Origin: Falsibacillus albus
GTDB lineage: Bacteria; Bacillota; Bacilli; Bacillales; DSM-25281
Reading direction: 5' to 3'
DNA: 64,000 bases
Assembly (NCBI RefSeq): GCF_003668575.1
Contig: NZ_RCVZ01000002.1
Location: forward strand, 410,410 to 474,409
Shown here: in pieces, positions 29,496-38,142 of the stretch
How the letters are laid out: each line of letters begins with the position of its first letter
Numbering within the stretch: the stretch's first letter is position 1
Notes under the pieces: generated by a model
The model's input: the letters and a program-made list of their open reading frames with translations, nothing else
Database searches by the model: none
Told to the model about the DNA's origin: nothing
Made by a program: the position numbers and the translations under genes

Positions 29496-29508
29496 GATTG
29501 ATTTTCAG

Positions 29509-29537
29509 AAACGCTTGGGAAACCAAGCGTTTTTTTG
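29509..29537 (+). terminator. ldh terminator
   Basis: AAACGCTTGG / CCAAGCGTTT hairpin followed by TTTTTG, 13 bases after the ldh stop. Confidence 0.92.
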
Positions 29538-29619
29538 TGAAGAACTAGTATGTGTAGGCATGCACACATATTTTGTTTTCCCATATGAATAAAAGGAATA
29601 CGTTTGAGGAGCTGGTAAT

Positions 29620-30015
29620 ATGTTTTACCGACCATCGTTTCCACCCTTCCCTCCATTTCCTTCAGTGCCGGGACCAGTGGGGATTCCTGCACCGCCAATA
29701 ATTGGCCCAGACCACTTTCCTTCCCAGCCGCCTCCTGGCCAGCATGGCCCGGGTGATGGGCATAATCAACCGCCTTCAGGCCCGCCGCCGAATATCCAAC
29801 TGTCACAAAGCGCCAGTCTAAAAGCGGTGGATCCAGGCGCCATCAAAGGCTGCCGATATCGCTACACTTATATTTGGCTGCGCAATGGCCAATCGTTCTG
29901 GTTCTACCCGACATATGTAGGGAGACAATCAATATCCGGGTACCGCTGGGTTGGCTATATGTGGATCTATTACGGTGTCAGCTTAAAACAAATTTCTTCC
30001 TTTCAATGTGTGTAG
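29620..30015 (+). CDS. proline-rich small protein with conserved C-terminal domain
   Basis: 131 residues. The first 60 are Pro/Gly-rich and low in complexity. The last 60 form a compact aromatic domain with CRYRYTYIWLRNGQSFWFYP and GYRWVGYMWIYYGV, a pattern seen in short Bacillus proteins of unknown function. There is no clear signal peptide. It overlaps the region just before the SIMPL gene (8-bp gap), so the two are co-transcribed. A surface or spore-layer role is possible from composition only. Confidence 0.72.
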   Translation: MFYRPSFPPFPPFPSVPGPVGIPAPPIIGPDHFPSQPPPGQHGPGDGHNQPPSGPPPNIQLSQSASLKAVDPGAIKGCRYRYTYIWLRNGQSFWFYPTYVGRQSISGYRWVGYMWIYYGVSLKQISSFQCV

Positions 30016-30022
30016 GTGCCTG

Positions 30023-30676
30023 ATGAATCGAAATCCAAACTTTAAACCACCCACCGGTGATTCACCGACAACTGTCACTGTCCTAGGTGAAGGGACTGTC
30101 AAAGCATCACCGGATACAGTTGTTCTGACGTTGGGCGTCACGACCGAAAACCAAGACTTGGCCGCGGCCCAGGCTGAAAATGCGAAAGACACCACAAATG
30201 TGATTGATTCGATCGTTAAAATGGGGATTCCACGGGAAAATATTCAGACAAAGGATTATCGGATATCCCCTCAATATGACTACATCGAGGGTAAGCAAAT
30301 TTTGCGGGGATACCAGGTGACTCACCTGTTGACCGTCACGATCTCGACTCCTGAAATGACGGGCAAATTGATTGATCAAGCTGTCGAAAGCGGAGCAAAT
30401 ACCGTCCAAAACATCCAATTCCTTGTCTCTGACCAGGATCAATACTATCAAAAAGCATTGACACTTGCCTTGAAGGACGCCAATCAAAAAGCCAAAACCC
30501 TGTCAAGGTCACTCGGGAAAAAAGCCGATCCGGTTCCGATGAAAATTTTGGAGCAATCAGGCTCCATCTCCGAACCCATTCCCATGGCCTATATGCAGGC
30601 TGCCAAAAGCACCACCCCGATCGAAGCAGGGAAAAACACCATCACCTCCTCCCTCCGCGTCGAATATAAAATATAA
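30023..30676 (+). CDS. SIMPL (DUF541) domain protein
   Basis: 217 residues of the SIMPL family: VTVLGEGTVKASPDTVVLTLGV at the start, and IQTKDYRISPQYDY and RGYQVTHLLTVTI in the middle. No signal sequence is visible, unlike many periplasmic relatives. ATG 30023 follows TGTAGGTGCC; a GTG five codons earlier would overlap the previous stop. Function of the family is not settled. Ends at a very strong hairpin. Confidence 0.85.
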   Translation: MNRNPNFKPPTGDSPTTVTVLGEGTVKASPDTVVLTLGVTTENQDLAAAQAENAKDTTNVIDSIVKMGIPRENIQTKDYRISPQYDYIEGKQILRGYQVTHLLTVTISTPEMTGKLIDQAVESGANTVQNIQFLVSDQDQYYQKALTLALKDANQKAKTLSRSLGKKADPVPMKILEQSGSISEPIPMAYMQAAKSTTPIEAGKNTITSSLRVEYKI

Positions 30677-30681
30677 GGTTC

Positions 30682-30732
30682 AAAAGGGTGACAGGCACCA
30701 TCCATTTTCTGGATGGTGCCTGTCACCCTTTT
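30682..30732 (+). terminator. 22-bp perfect hairpin built from the GGTGCCTGTCACC repeat
   Basis: A 22-bp perfect stem with a 7-base loop. Each arm contains the dispersed GGTGCCTGTCACC core and the stem ends in CCCTTTT. It acts as a rho-independent terminator for the SIMPL transcript and is the best formed of five related sites in the window. Confidence 0.85.
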
Positions 30733-30783
30733 AGTAAAATATGTTAAAATAGATAAAAATCCATCTTTTTCAAGGAGGCGTTC

Positions 30784-31011
30784 ATGAGAAAGTATCTTTT
30801 ACTGGCGGGATCTGCCATGATGATATTGCTTCCCTTATACTTCCTGTACAGCTGGAATAAGCCAAGAACCGGCGCGCTCGGGGATGGGACCATTGCACCA
30901 GCTGCATGGATTTCCCTCATATCAAGCATCGTCGGCGGGTTTTGTTTTTTCATACTCGGGATATTGATGTTGATTAGAGAGAAGCGAGTACAAAATGAAA
31001 GAGAGATTTAA
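30784..31011 (+). CDS. small two-segment membrane protein
   Basis: 75 residues with membrane segments at about 5-23 and 45-65. The loop between them is Gly/Pro-rich and the C-terminus is charged (REKRVQNERE). AAGGAGGCG lies before the ATG. Family not recognised. Confidence 0.68.
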   Translation: MRKYLLLAGSAMMILLPLYFLYSWNKPRTGALGDGTIAPAAWISLISSIVGGFCFFILGILMLIREKRVQNEREI

Positions 31012-31022
31012 TGGGAACGATA

Positions 31023-31065
31023 AAAAAGCTCCTCACCCTTATTCTATAAAGGTGCGGAGCTTTTT
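31023..31065. terminator. bidirectional terminator
   Basis: AAAAAGCTCC..CACC / GGTG.GGAGCTTTTT hairpin between the convergent small membrane protein and the YciI-like gene; it has T runs on both strands. Confidence 0.88.
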
Positions 31066-31074
31066 GAATATCCC

Positions 31075-31395
31075 CTATTTGGATATGTTCGCTTCACTGA
31101 ACAAAGCCACTCGGTAGGGAAAGAGAGTGGCAGTCATGATGCCTTTTTTGACTGCAGGGTCGCTTTCCATGATTTCCTTTGCTTGTTGTTCGCTGTCTGC
31201 TTCAAAGACTGCCAGGCCGAATGTCGTTTCATCCATATTCAATGTCCGCCCCGCAAGGATGAGCTTGCCATCGGCTTTCAGCTCCTGCAGCGCCTCGAAA
31301 TGTTCGGCGACAATGCCATTCTCTTTTTCAGTCCAATTTTCTTCGTTCAGCAATTCCGGAATCAATTTCAGGATATAAACATATTGCTCTCTCAT
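31075..31395 (-). CDS. YciI-family protein
   Basis: 106 residues with the YCII fold (ferredoxin-like dimer). The N-terminal YVYILKLIPELL strand, the conserved His of EHFEALQEL and Asp of MESDPAVKKGIM are the family's active-site candidates. Function in this organism is unknown; relatives act in dehalogenation or lactone chemistry. Confidence 0.82.
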   Translation of the reverse strand: MREQYVYILKLIPELLNEENWTEKENGIVAEHFEALQELKADGKLILAGRTLNMDETTFGLAVFEADSEQQAKEIMESDPAVKKGIMTATLFPYRVALFSEANISK

Positions 31396-31467
31396 ATTCC
31401 CATCCCCTATCTTGTTTATAGTATGATTGTAATAGATTATCCACCAACCGAAAAGGAAGTGTTCTAG

Positions 31468-32028
31468 TTGATAACCGAAAAAAAGAAAATGATCGCGGGG
31501 GAGCTTTACATTGCCGGGGACGAGGAATTAATCAATGACCGCAGAAATGCCCGTCGTTTGACCCGCCAATTCAATAGTACAACTGAAACGGAAGAGGAAA
31601 AACGGTCACAGCTCCTGAAAGAACTGTTCGGATCGACTGGAGACCACATCTACATGGAAACTAATTTCCGCTGCGACTATGGCTATAACATTCATGTTGG
31701 AGAAAACTTTTACGCTAACTTCGACTGCACGATCCTCGATGTATGCGAGGTCCGGATCGGAGACAACTGTATGTTGGCACCAGGTGTACATATCTACACA
31801 GCGGCGCATCCACTTCATCCGGTGGATAGAAATTCCGGGAAAGAGTTCGGCAAACCCGTGACGATCTGCGATAATGCCTGGATCGGCGGAGGCGCCATCA
31901 TCAATCCAGGTGTCACAATCGGTGATAACGTCGTGGTAGCTTCCGGTGCCGTCGTGACCAAGGATGTGCCGGACAATGTGGTGGTCGGAGGCAATCCCGC
32001 ACGGATCATCAAGCAGATCGAACTTTAA
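31468..32028 (+). CDS. maa: maltose/galactoside O-acetyltransferase (hexapeptide repeat)
   Basis: 186 residues. The N-terminal Mac domain ([19 protein letters not shown]) is followed by a left-handed beta-helix of hexapeptide repeats. The catalytic His is in YTAAHPLHP and CoA contacts are near [24 protein letters not shown]. It transfers acetyl from acetyl-CoA to sugars. The TTG start has AAAAGGAAG upstream and gives the normal N-terminus. Confidence 0.88.
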   Translation: MITEKKKMIAGELYIAGDEELINDRRNARRLTRQFNSTTETEEEKRSQLLKELFGSTGDHIYMETNFRCDYGYNIHVGENFYANFDCTILDVCEVRIGDNCMLAPGVHIYTAAHPLHPVDRNSGKEFGKPVTICDNAWIGGGAIINPGVTIGDNVVVASGAVVTKDVPDNVVVGGNPARIIKQIEL

Positions 32029-32189
32029 TTCTTGCATCGTAACCGAGCGATCGGGATATGGGGGTGTCCGGTTTTTTTATTTCTCTATTAGCGGTACTGA
32101 ATGATTTGTATACGACTGGAGAAGGTTAAATCTAGAGGCAAAAGCAAGCGTAAATTGTTGACAAGTGTCGAATCATCGATATTTTAATA

Positions 32190-32270
32190 ATTTCGAAATA
32201 TATGATCGATTTTCGTAGATAAAATTAAAATGGTAATTTCGTAGATAAATCCACACTTTTCGCTGATATC
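32190..32270 (+). repeat. TTTCG(C/T)AGATA short repeat cluster 1
   Basis: Four copies of a motif like ATTTTCGTAGATAAA (cores at 32194, 32214, 32240 and 32261), spaced 20-26 bp. The same motif forms a tighter cluster at 54240-54320. Confidence 0.7.
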
Positions 32271-32388
32271 CAATCCAGCACCCCCTTTGAACATGAAAAA
32301 AACTGAAAAAGACGCCGTCGACAATCCAGACGGGTTCGAATTTGAAGTATCAAATGGCATTTGTGGCTGGAAAACTAGATATTTACAT

Positions 32389-32426
32389 AAAAAATGCTCA
32401 GAGCTTTATGCCTTGAGCTTTTTTTC
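32389..32426. terminator. hairpin terminator
   Basis: GCTCA / TGAGC stem flanked by an A run on the left and TTTTTTT on the right. It can serve either strand between maa and the convergent methyltransferase gene. Confidence 0.6.
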
Positions 32427-32477
32427 TATATGAGTTTACTGAACTAAAGTTTCGGTTAATTGATTTAAGGTCACCTT

Positions 32478-33047
32478 CTACCAAACAAATGGAATTAATC
32501 TGAAAGTCTTTTGAATATATCCCGGATAATCATTTGGAAACATCTCCGCCAACGCTTTTTCCTCTATGCGTATTCGATAACCGAATACAATGAGAAAAAA
32601 GATAAACGAAATTAAAGATCCAACCCACGTATTAAAAGCAAGACCAATACCAATAAAAGTCATCAACATGCCAGTATAGGCAGGATGTCGGACCATACGG
32701 TAAGGACCATTTTGTATGATTTTTTGTTTAGAATCCACAGAGACCGACAAGGAGAAGTGTCTGCCTAATACAACCACTGCCCAAATTCGAACAAATACAC
32801 CTACAATAATTAAAAATGAGCCTAAATTCGAAAATACTTCGTTTACATAGCCAATTTTCATAGTACTACATAGTTGATTCAAGAACATACAAACAAAAAT
32901 GCCTAAAACAATGAATAAAATAGACCCCTTATCTTTATTTTCCGAGACGACATTTTTTCTTTGAAGTTTAGTTTTTATTAAAATAGCAATTTCAGATAAT
33001 ACCCATAGATAAAATGCAACCTCTGCAAATAAACTAATTCCTACCAC
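32478..33047 (-). CDS. isoprenylcysteine carboxyl methyltransferase-family membrane protein
   Basis: 189 residues, five membrane segments. GPYRMVRHPAYTGMLM is the ICMT/PEMT signature that binds S-adenosylmethionine near the membrane. EEKALAEMFPNDYPGYIQKTFRLIP is the C-terminal conserved stretch. Bacterial members methylate unknown lipophilic or small substrates. A+T content is higher than in neighbours. Monocistronic. Confidence 0.85.
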   Translation of the reverse strand: MVGISLFAEVAFYLWVLSEIAILIKTKLQRKNVVSENKDKGSILFIVLGIFVCMFLNQLCSTMKIGYVNEVFSNLGSFLIIVGVFVRIWAVVVLGRHFSLSVSVDSKQKIIQNGPYRMVRHPAYTGMLMTFIGIGLAFNTWVGSLISFIFFLIVFGYRIRIEEKALAEMFPNDYPGYIQKTFRLIPFVW

Positions 33048-33212
33048 TAAATCCCCCCCTTAAATACCATTTATTAATTTTATAACACAATTACCCAAAT
33101 AAGCCCTCTTTATAAAATTTTATTTAGCAAAGTAATCAGCATCCGCTTTAACCTGCCAATTTGAATATGCAATTCCCCTTAATTCTCCTTGAAACTCCTT
33201 CTTATGACTTTT

Positions 33213-33253
33213 AAAAAAAGCAGTCCAATTTCCGTTTGTAAAATTGGACTGCT
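33213..33253 (-). terminator. terminator of adeC
   Basis: AGCAGTCCAATTT / AAATTGGACTGCT, 13 perfect pairs, with a T run on the minus strand (A run at 33213-33219), downstream of the adenine deaminase stop. Confidence 0.88.
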
Positions 33254-33315
33254 AATTGGATTTTGCGCTCGAAATCCGAACCGGTTACGACATTTCGGCA
33301 GCGCCTTTTCACATC

Positions 33316-35109
33316 TTATAATTCCGTTTCAATCAATTTGAATTCCGTCACATCTGCCAGTCCCCTGTTTGTAATCCGGATTTCGGGAATGACTGGCAAG
33401 GCAATCAAGGAAAATGTCATAAACGGTGCATTCAATGGACAGCCCAGTTCCTTCCAGCCTGCTTCAAGCTCCTGCACTTCCTTGACGACGACGTCCAGCG
33501 GCTGGTCTGACATCAAGCCGGCGATCGGCATCGCTACTTTGCCAAGTATCTGTCCGTTATTGACAACGATCATGCCGCCGCCCATTTTCACGAGTTCGTT
33601 GGCAGCAAACGCCATATCTTCTTCGTTTGTCCCCATTACAATAAGGTTATGACTGTCATGGGCGACAGTGGATGCAACGGCACCTCTATTCAGCTGGAAG
33701 CCATGGACAAAGTTATTGGAAATCTGACCTGTTCCATTATGCCGTTCAATGCAGGCAAGGCGCACGATGTCCTGTTCCAAATCAGGCTGGATGACACCTT
33801 CCTCGACAGGAAGATCCGCTGTCATCTTTGCCGTACGTGCACTATTTTCAATCGCATGGATAACATTTACTTTGGTCACGGGCTTGTCATGTTTGCTTTT
33901 TAACAGAAAATCCTCTGACGCGAGCTGACGAGGCAGCCTGATTGAATTCTTCACTTTCTCCGGATAATCATACCGTTCAAATTCAACCTGCAATCCTCCA
34001 TCTGCGTAAACGATTTGACCATCCGTGATGACGGTGGATGGGACCATTTTCTCCAAGTTGTCCATCAATAAAATGTCTGCACATTTTCCCGGCGTCAAGC
34101 TGCCCAAATCTTTCTCCATATGAAAATAGCGTGCGACGTTGATGGTCGCCATTTGAACGGCAACGATCGGATCCACGCCCTCTTCGATCGCCCTTCTGAC
34201 AACATGATTCAAATGCCCTTTGTCGACCAATGTCTGCGGGTATACGTCATCGGTCACCAATGAAATATTGTCGGTGCACACATGGTCTTCCGTCACGACT
34301 TTGATGACTTCTTTAACATCGTGCCATGCCGATCCCTCCCGGATCATCAAGTGAAGTCCGGCACGCAGTTTTTCCAGCCCGTCTTCCTTCGTCACCGTTT
34401 CATGACAGGATGTCACACCGGCTGCAATATAGGCTTGGAGCATTTTTTCATCCGTGCTTGGAAAGTGCCCGGTAACCGCTTTTCCAGCAAGGATGGTTTC
34501 ACTGATTTCCCCCGTCGTCTTTTCATCTCCGAAAACGACGCCTGGGAAGTTCATCACCTCGCCAAGTCCAGCGACGCGCTCATCCCAGTTCAAGCCTTCC
34601 TTGATTTCTTTGACTCCCAATGATGCCCCGGCATCTTCAAGCTCCTCTGTGGCGGGTACACACGATGGAATGGTCGTGAAGACCTTTAATGGCAAGTTCT
34701 TTCCTTCATCATGCATCATGCGCACGCCTTCCAAGCCAAATACATTCGCCATTTCATGTGGATCCATGAACACCGCAGTCGTCCCTTTTGCCAAAGCTGC
34801 TTTTGAGAATTCAGTGACGCTCAGCATCGTGCTTTCCACATGCATATGGCCGTCCAGTAAACCTGGGACCAAGTAGCGGCCATCGGCATCGATAACACGT
34901 GTCCCTTCTCCGATGGTATGCTTTGCATCCCCGACAAAAGCGATTCTTCCTTCAGAGACCGCGATATCTTTGCCATCAAGAATTTCTTTTGTAAAAACAT
35001 TGATCAGCTTTCCATTTTTAACGACCAAATCGGCAGGCTTCTTCCCCAGCGCAACTTGTGCCAAATGCTCCTTTACCTCAACGAGACTTTTTCTATGATG
35101 TCTTGTCAT
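33316..35109 (-). CDS. adeC: adenine deaminase
   Basis: Converts adenine to hypoxanthine plus ammonia in purine salvage. 597 residues of the amidohydrolase-type bacterial adenine deaminase. PGLLDGHMHVESTML holds the metal-binding His pair. TGHFPSTDEK and SCHETV carry further His ligands, and HDSHNLIVMGTNEEDM is the C-terminal signature. AAGGGAGAATC precedes the ATG. The 5' leader holds a guanine-class purine riboswitch plus a second structured element. Confidence 0.95.
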   Translation of the reverse strand: MTRHHRKSLVEVKEHLAQVALGKKPADLVVKNGKLINVFTKEILDGKDIAVSEGRIAFVGDAKHTIGEGTRVIDADGRYLVPGLLDGHMHVESTMLSVTEFSKAALAKGTTAVFMDPHEMANVFGLEGVRMMHDEGKNLPLKVFTTIPSCVPATEELEDAGASLGVKEIKEGLNWDERVAGLGEVMNFPGVVFGDEKTTGEISETILAGKAVTGHFPSTDEKMLQAYIAAGVTSCHETVTKEDGLEKLRAGLHLMIREGSAWHDVKEVIKVVTEDHVCTDNISLVTDDVYPQTLVDKGHLNHVVRRAIEEGVDPIVAVQMATINVARYFHMEKDLGSLTPGKCADILLMDNLEKMVPSTVITDGQIVYADGGLQVEFERYDYPEKVKNSIRLPRQLASEDFLLKSKHDKPVTKVNVIHAIENSARTAKMTADLPVEEGVIQPDLEQDIVRLACIERHNGTGQISNNFVHGFQLNRGAVASTVAHDSHNLIVMGTNEEDMAFAANELVKMGGGMIVVNNGQILGKVAMPIAGLMSDQPLDVVVKEVQELEAGWKELGCPLNAPFMTFSLIALPVIPEIRITNRGLADVTEFKLIETEL

Positions 35110-35136
35110 ATATATGATTCTCCCTTCTTTCTATAT

Positions 35137-35262
35137 AAAAAAGAGATTGGACGAAACAGCTCCTGCACCTTTTAGAATCACCCCAAGCAATAGAAATATA
35201 CGGCATCTCCTTGCTTGAGCGCATCCCAGGTGTCTGGCCCACTGTTCAATCCAATCTCAAAA
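35137..35262 (-). ncRNA. structured leader RNA of unknown family ahead of adeC
   Basis: On the minus strand the element opens with GAGATTGGA and closes with TCCAATCTC followed by TTTTTT. An inner AACAG/CTGTT pairing continues the stem across a 3/3 internal loop. A CAAGCAA/TTGCTTG hairpin (20-base loop) and CACCT/AGGTG pairing lie inside. It ends 28 bases before adeC, so it could act as an attenuator or a separate small RNA. I do not recognise the family; no homology claim is made. Confidence 0.5.
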
Positions 35263-35271
35263 ATATGAGTC

Positions 35272-35404
35272 AACGAGGGAAAACGGCATTTATCTATGAA
35301 AAAAAGCCCTTTTCCCATCGTTTTCTGACGTAGTCGGATGATTTACGGTGATCCGGTAGAGACGCCTGAGCCATATTCCCAGGTATATACATTAGAAAAC
35401 AAAC
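35272..35404 (-). promoter_or_regulatory. purine riboswitch (guanine class) with downstream hairpin
   Basis: Aptamer at about 35320-35400: P1 GTTTTCT/AGAAAAC, and core segments AATATGGCTCAGGCG, CTCTACCGGATCACCG and ATCATCCGACTACG match purine riboswitches. The specificity base in the last junction (GACTACG) is C, so a guanine/hypoxanthine-type ligand is expected rather than adenine. A strong hairpin (35272-35322, AACGA-GGGAAAA arms) overlaps P1 by about three bases and is the likely expression platform; the switch direction cannot be read with confidence. Confidence 0.85.
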
Positions 35405-35469
35405 GATATTCAAATGTTTTAAGGAACATTATATGACGAAAGGAGCGGCTGGTCAACTAGGAATTTAGA

Positions 35470-36279
35470 CTAAGATTTGGCCAAATCCTTTGCTTTTTTC
35501 GTACAGCTTTCCATCGCGGATAATACAGCTCCCCGGAATTGTTTCTGTTCAAGGGTCGTGACCGCTTCAATCGTTGCACCGCCCGGAGAGCATACTTGAT
35601 CCTTTAATTCTCCAGGGTGCATCCCTGTTTCAAGGACCATTTTCGCTGCGCCCAAAACTGCTTGGGCTGCCAAACGATAGGCCTGCTTCCTCGGGATGCC
35701 CTGCATGACCCCTCCATCTGCCAGAGCCTCAATGAACATGAACACATAAGCAGGGGACGAACCGCTGATCGCAGGTATCGCATCCATCAGATCTTCTTGG
35801 ATCACCTCGGCTTTACCGAAGCTTTCGAAGAGAACTTTTACATCCTGCAATTCTTCTTTCTCCACAAACTCATTTGGACAGAGGGCACTCAATCCTTCCC
35901 CGACAAGTGATGGCGTGTTCGGCATCGTCCGGACGACCTTTGCACCTTCTCGAAGCGCTTCGTTCATCGCGTCGATCGTTATCCCGGCTGCAATGGTCAC
36001 CACGATCGTATCATCGCCGACCGCATCCTTGATTTCATTGATCACCTTTTTATATTGATCTGGCTTGATGGCCAGGAACAGGATATCTGCAAACGCAGCA
36101 ACAGCCTTATTGTCCTGCGAGATGTGAATATGATAGTTTTTCCTGACTTCAATCAGCGTCGCTTCTGTAAAGGCACTTGCCATGATTTGCTCAGGAGGGA
36201 TCACCTCTGACCTGATCATCCCCGCGATCATCGCCTGTGCCATATTTCCACAGCCTATAAATCCAATTTTTTTCTTCAT
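35470..36279 (-). CDS. proC: pyrroline-5-carboxylate reductase
   Basis: Last step of proline synthesis, P5C + NAD(P)H to proline. 269 residues. GFIGCGNMAQAMIAG is the dinucleotide-binding loop, and VRTMPNTPSLVGEG and ISGSSPAYVFMFIEALADGG are the signature regions. I use the ATG at 36279, giving MKKKIGFIG, with GGAAGTG upstream. A longer in-frame extension (to 36420) is not family-like. Transcribed alone, in the same direction as adeC and the NhaC gene. Confidence 0.94.
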   Translation of the reverse strand: MKKKIGFIGCGNMAQAMIAGMIRSEVIPPEQIMASAFTEATLIEVRKNYHIHISQDNKAVAAFADILFLAIKPDQYKKVINEIKDAVGDDTIVVTIAAGITIDAMNEALREGAKVVRTMPNTPSLVGEGLSALCPNEFVEKEELQDVKVLFESFGKAEVIQEDLMDAIPAISGSSPAYVFMFIEALADGGVMQGIPRKQAYRLAAQAVLGAAKMVLETGMHPGELKDQVCSPGGATIEAVTTLEQKQFRGAVLSAMESCTKKAKDLAKS

Positions 36280-36375
36280 ATCATGATCACTTCCCGTCTT
36301 TTCAGTTATCTTATTCTCGATTTTTTCATTCATTACTATCATTCTCAGATGGTCCATTATAACACGCGGAAAGCA

Positions 36376-36490
36376 AAAAAGGCTGCCCCAAAGGCACCAG
36401 GCATTTCCTCGTCCTGGCAAAGCAGAAAATCGTTTTTTCTACTATACCATGGAAGGATGCTGCCTGGCACATTCTTTGGGACAGCCTTGC
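36376..36490 (-). terminator. long inverted-repeat terminator after the NhaC gene
   Basis: AAGGCTGTCCCAAAG and CTTTGGGGCAGCCTT (14 of 15 pairs) enclose about 80 bases that hold a second inverted repeat (TGCCAGG / CCTGG). On the minus strand a TTTTTT run follows. It lies between the NhaC-type gene and proC and looks like a nested terminator. Confidence 0.65.
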
Positions 36491-36517
36491 GCTGCCTTTC
36501 ATACAGCTTCGATCATT

Positions 36518-37858
36518 TTAGGATTGCTGCGGTTCTGCTTTTGCAGATTGAGCTGGTTTCCCCGCTTTCGAAGGTTTTGTAGAAAGCCTTGGGAAATTGA
36601 TCAAAATTGCACCGACTCCGCACACGCCGATTAAAATCGGATAGAAGTTGTACGGCAGGATATTCATCGGTGAAACTTTGGCGAACTCTGCGGCCGCCAG
36701 CATTTGTGCACCGTATGGAATGATTCCCTGAATAAAGCAAGAGAAAATATCGAGAATACTCGCCGACTTGCGGGGATCGATTCCATATCGGTCGGAAATA
36801 TTTTTCGCAAGCGGACCCGTGAAAATAATCGAAATTGTGTTATTCGCTGTGGCAAGGTTCGTCAAGCTGACAAGACCTGCAATACCGAATTCTGCTCCTT
36901 TTTTCCCGCTGATTTTGGTTGTCATCAAGTTGAGTAGATATTGAATTCCACCATTAATCCGAATGATTTCAACCAAACCGCCGATCAAGAGAGTCAAGAT
37001 GATCAGTTCGGACATTTCCCCGATTCCATCAGTCATTTTTCCAAAAAGAGTGGAAAGTGTAAATGACCCGTCCGACAATCCGATGATTCCTGCAAGGGCG
37101 ATTCCCCCTGCCAGAACACCCATGACATTCACTCCGAATAGTGCAGCAACCAATACACCGATGTAAGGCAAAATTTTCACGAAGCTATAGGAATGATGAT
37201 CCACACTGGATTGGGAACCCTGCGTCATGAAAAATAAAATGACAATGGTCAAAATTGCTGCAGGCAGGACGATGAAAAAGTTCACTTTAAACTTGTCCTT
37301 CATCTCTGTTTTCTGCGATCTTACAGCGGCAATCGTCGTATCGGATATAATCGATAAATTATCCCCGAACATCGCTCCTCCAATGACCGCAGCCATTGAC
37401 AACGCCAACGAAATATCCGTTTCATGGCTGATGCCGACACCGATCGGAGCCAAGGCCGCAATCGTACCGGTTGATGTTCCCATTGCCAACGAAATGAACG
37501 CCCCGATTACGAAGATTCCGACAATTAATAAATTTTGCGGCAAAATGTTCAAGGCAAGGTTGACAGTCGAATCAACTGCTCCCATTCCTTTCGCTGTTGC
37601 AGAAAATGCACCTGCCAGGATGAAAATGAACACCATGATCATAATATCCGGATGCCCTGCACCTTTCGCGTAGCTTTCAACCTTTTGCATGAAGCTTCGC
37701 TTACGGTTAAATGTCAAGGCGACTGCCGCGGCGATCAAGATCGCTACAAGGACAGGCAGTTTATAAAAGTCGCCGGTAATGATACCCGAGCCTACAAATA
37801 AAGCCAAGAATATGAATAATGGCAATAAAGCCCATGGATTCCCTCTTTCGTTCATCAT
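36518..37858 (-). CDS. NhaC-family transporter under SAM riboswitch, probable methionine (MetT-like) transporter
   Basis: 446 residues, about 11-12 membrane segments, NhaC/ion-transporter superfamily. AMGTSTGTIAALAPIGVG and GAMFGDNLSIISDTTIAA are family signatures. The annotation 'Na+/H+ antiporter' would normally follow, but the SAM-I riboswitch in its leader ties expression to S-adenosylmethionine. NhaC-type MetT proteins under S-boxes are predicted methionine transporters, so I infer methionine (or a precursor) uptake. ATG 37858 follows GAGAGAGGTG. Confidence 0.8.
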   Translation of the reverse strand: MMNERGNPWALLPLFIFLALFVGSGIITGDFYKLPVLVAILIAAAVALTFNRKRSFMQKVESYAKGAGHPDIMIMVFIFILAGAFSATAKGMGAVDSTVNLALNILPQNLLIVGIFVIGAFISLAMGTSTGTIAALAPIGVGISHETDISLALSMAAVIGGAMFGDNLSIISDTTIAAVRSQKTEMKDKFKVNFFIVLPAAILTIVILFFMTQGSQSSVDHHSYSFVKILPYIGVLVAALFGVNVMGVLAGGIALAGIIGLSDGSFTLSTLFGKMTDGIGEMSELIILTLLIGGLVEIIRINGGIQYLLNLMTTKISGKKGAEFGIAGLVSLTNLATANNTISIIFTGPLAKNISDRYGIDPRKSASILDIFSCFIQGIIPYGAQMLAAAEFAKVSPMNILPYNFYPILIGVCGVGAILINFPRLSTKPSKAGKPAQSAKAEPQQS

Positions 37859-37891
37859 TTCAAGCACCTCTCTCGTTGAAGTAATAAAATA

Positions 37892-38052
37892 GGCCCCTTC
37901 TTAACAATAAGAAGAGGCCATTCAAAATTCGACGTAATGAAAGTACCCTCCTTATCGATCAAGTTTTCGCTTGCTGGAATTGGCACAGCACTCTACATTG
38001 AGTCCGCTGCCGAGACATCACAGGGCCAGTCCCTCCGTCTCTCTTGATAAGA
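37892..38052 (-). promoter_or_regulatory. SAM-I (S-box) riboswitch
   Basis: Minus strand: CTTATCAAGAGAGACGGAGG (P1/P2 start), GGACTGGCCCTGTGATGTC, CGGCAGCGGACTC, GTGCTGTGCCAATTCCAGCA and ACTTGATCGATAAG (P1 close), all in S-box order. A terminator hairpin GGCCTCTTCTTA / TAAGAAGGGGCC followed by TATTTTATT (37892-37919) comes next. High SAM should terminate transcription. Confidence 0.96.
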
Positions 38053-38142
38053 AGTTGCAATATGAATATATTTCACTACGATAAACGGTTTTTAATTATA
38101 TGTCAAATGGTTTCTTTTTCTTGATTTGACGCGTTTTTTCAA

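Larger units (their letters stand above)
32029..32477. other. gene-free gap with short repeats and a terminator
   Basis: No supported gene. A weak hairpin (AACCG ... CGGTTTTTTT, about 32040-32075) follows maa. The TTTCG repeats (32190-32270) and a hairpin terminator (32389-32426) fill the rest. Confidence 0.6.

Noticed and set aside
35137..35262. 6S RNA or SRP RNA
   Set aside because: A long imperfect hairpin suggested 6S, but the length (about 120 nt) is short, and I cannot match either family's conserved core from memory.
36776..36937. Many 60-120-codon frames antisense to large genes across the window
   Set aside because: They mirror the codon pattern of the true genes (nhaC-type, thi, AAA and others), lack ribosome sites and have no domain content.
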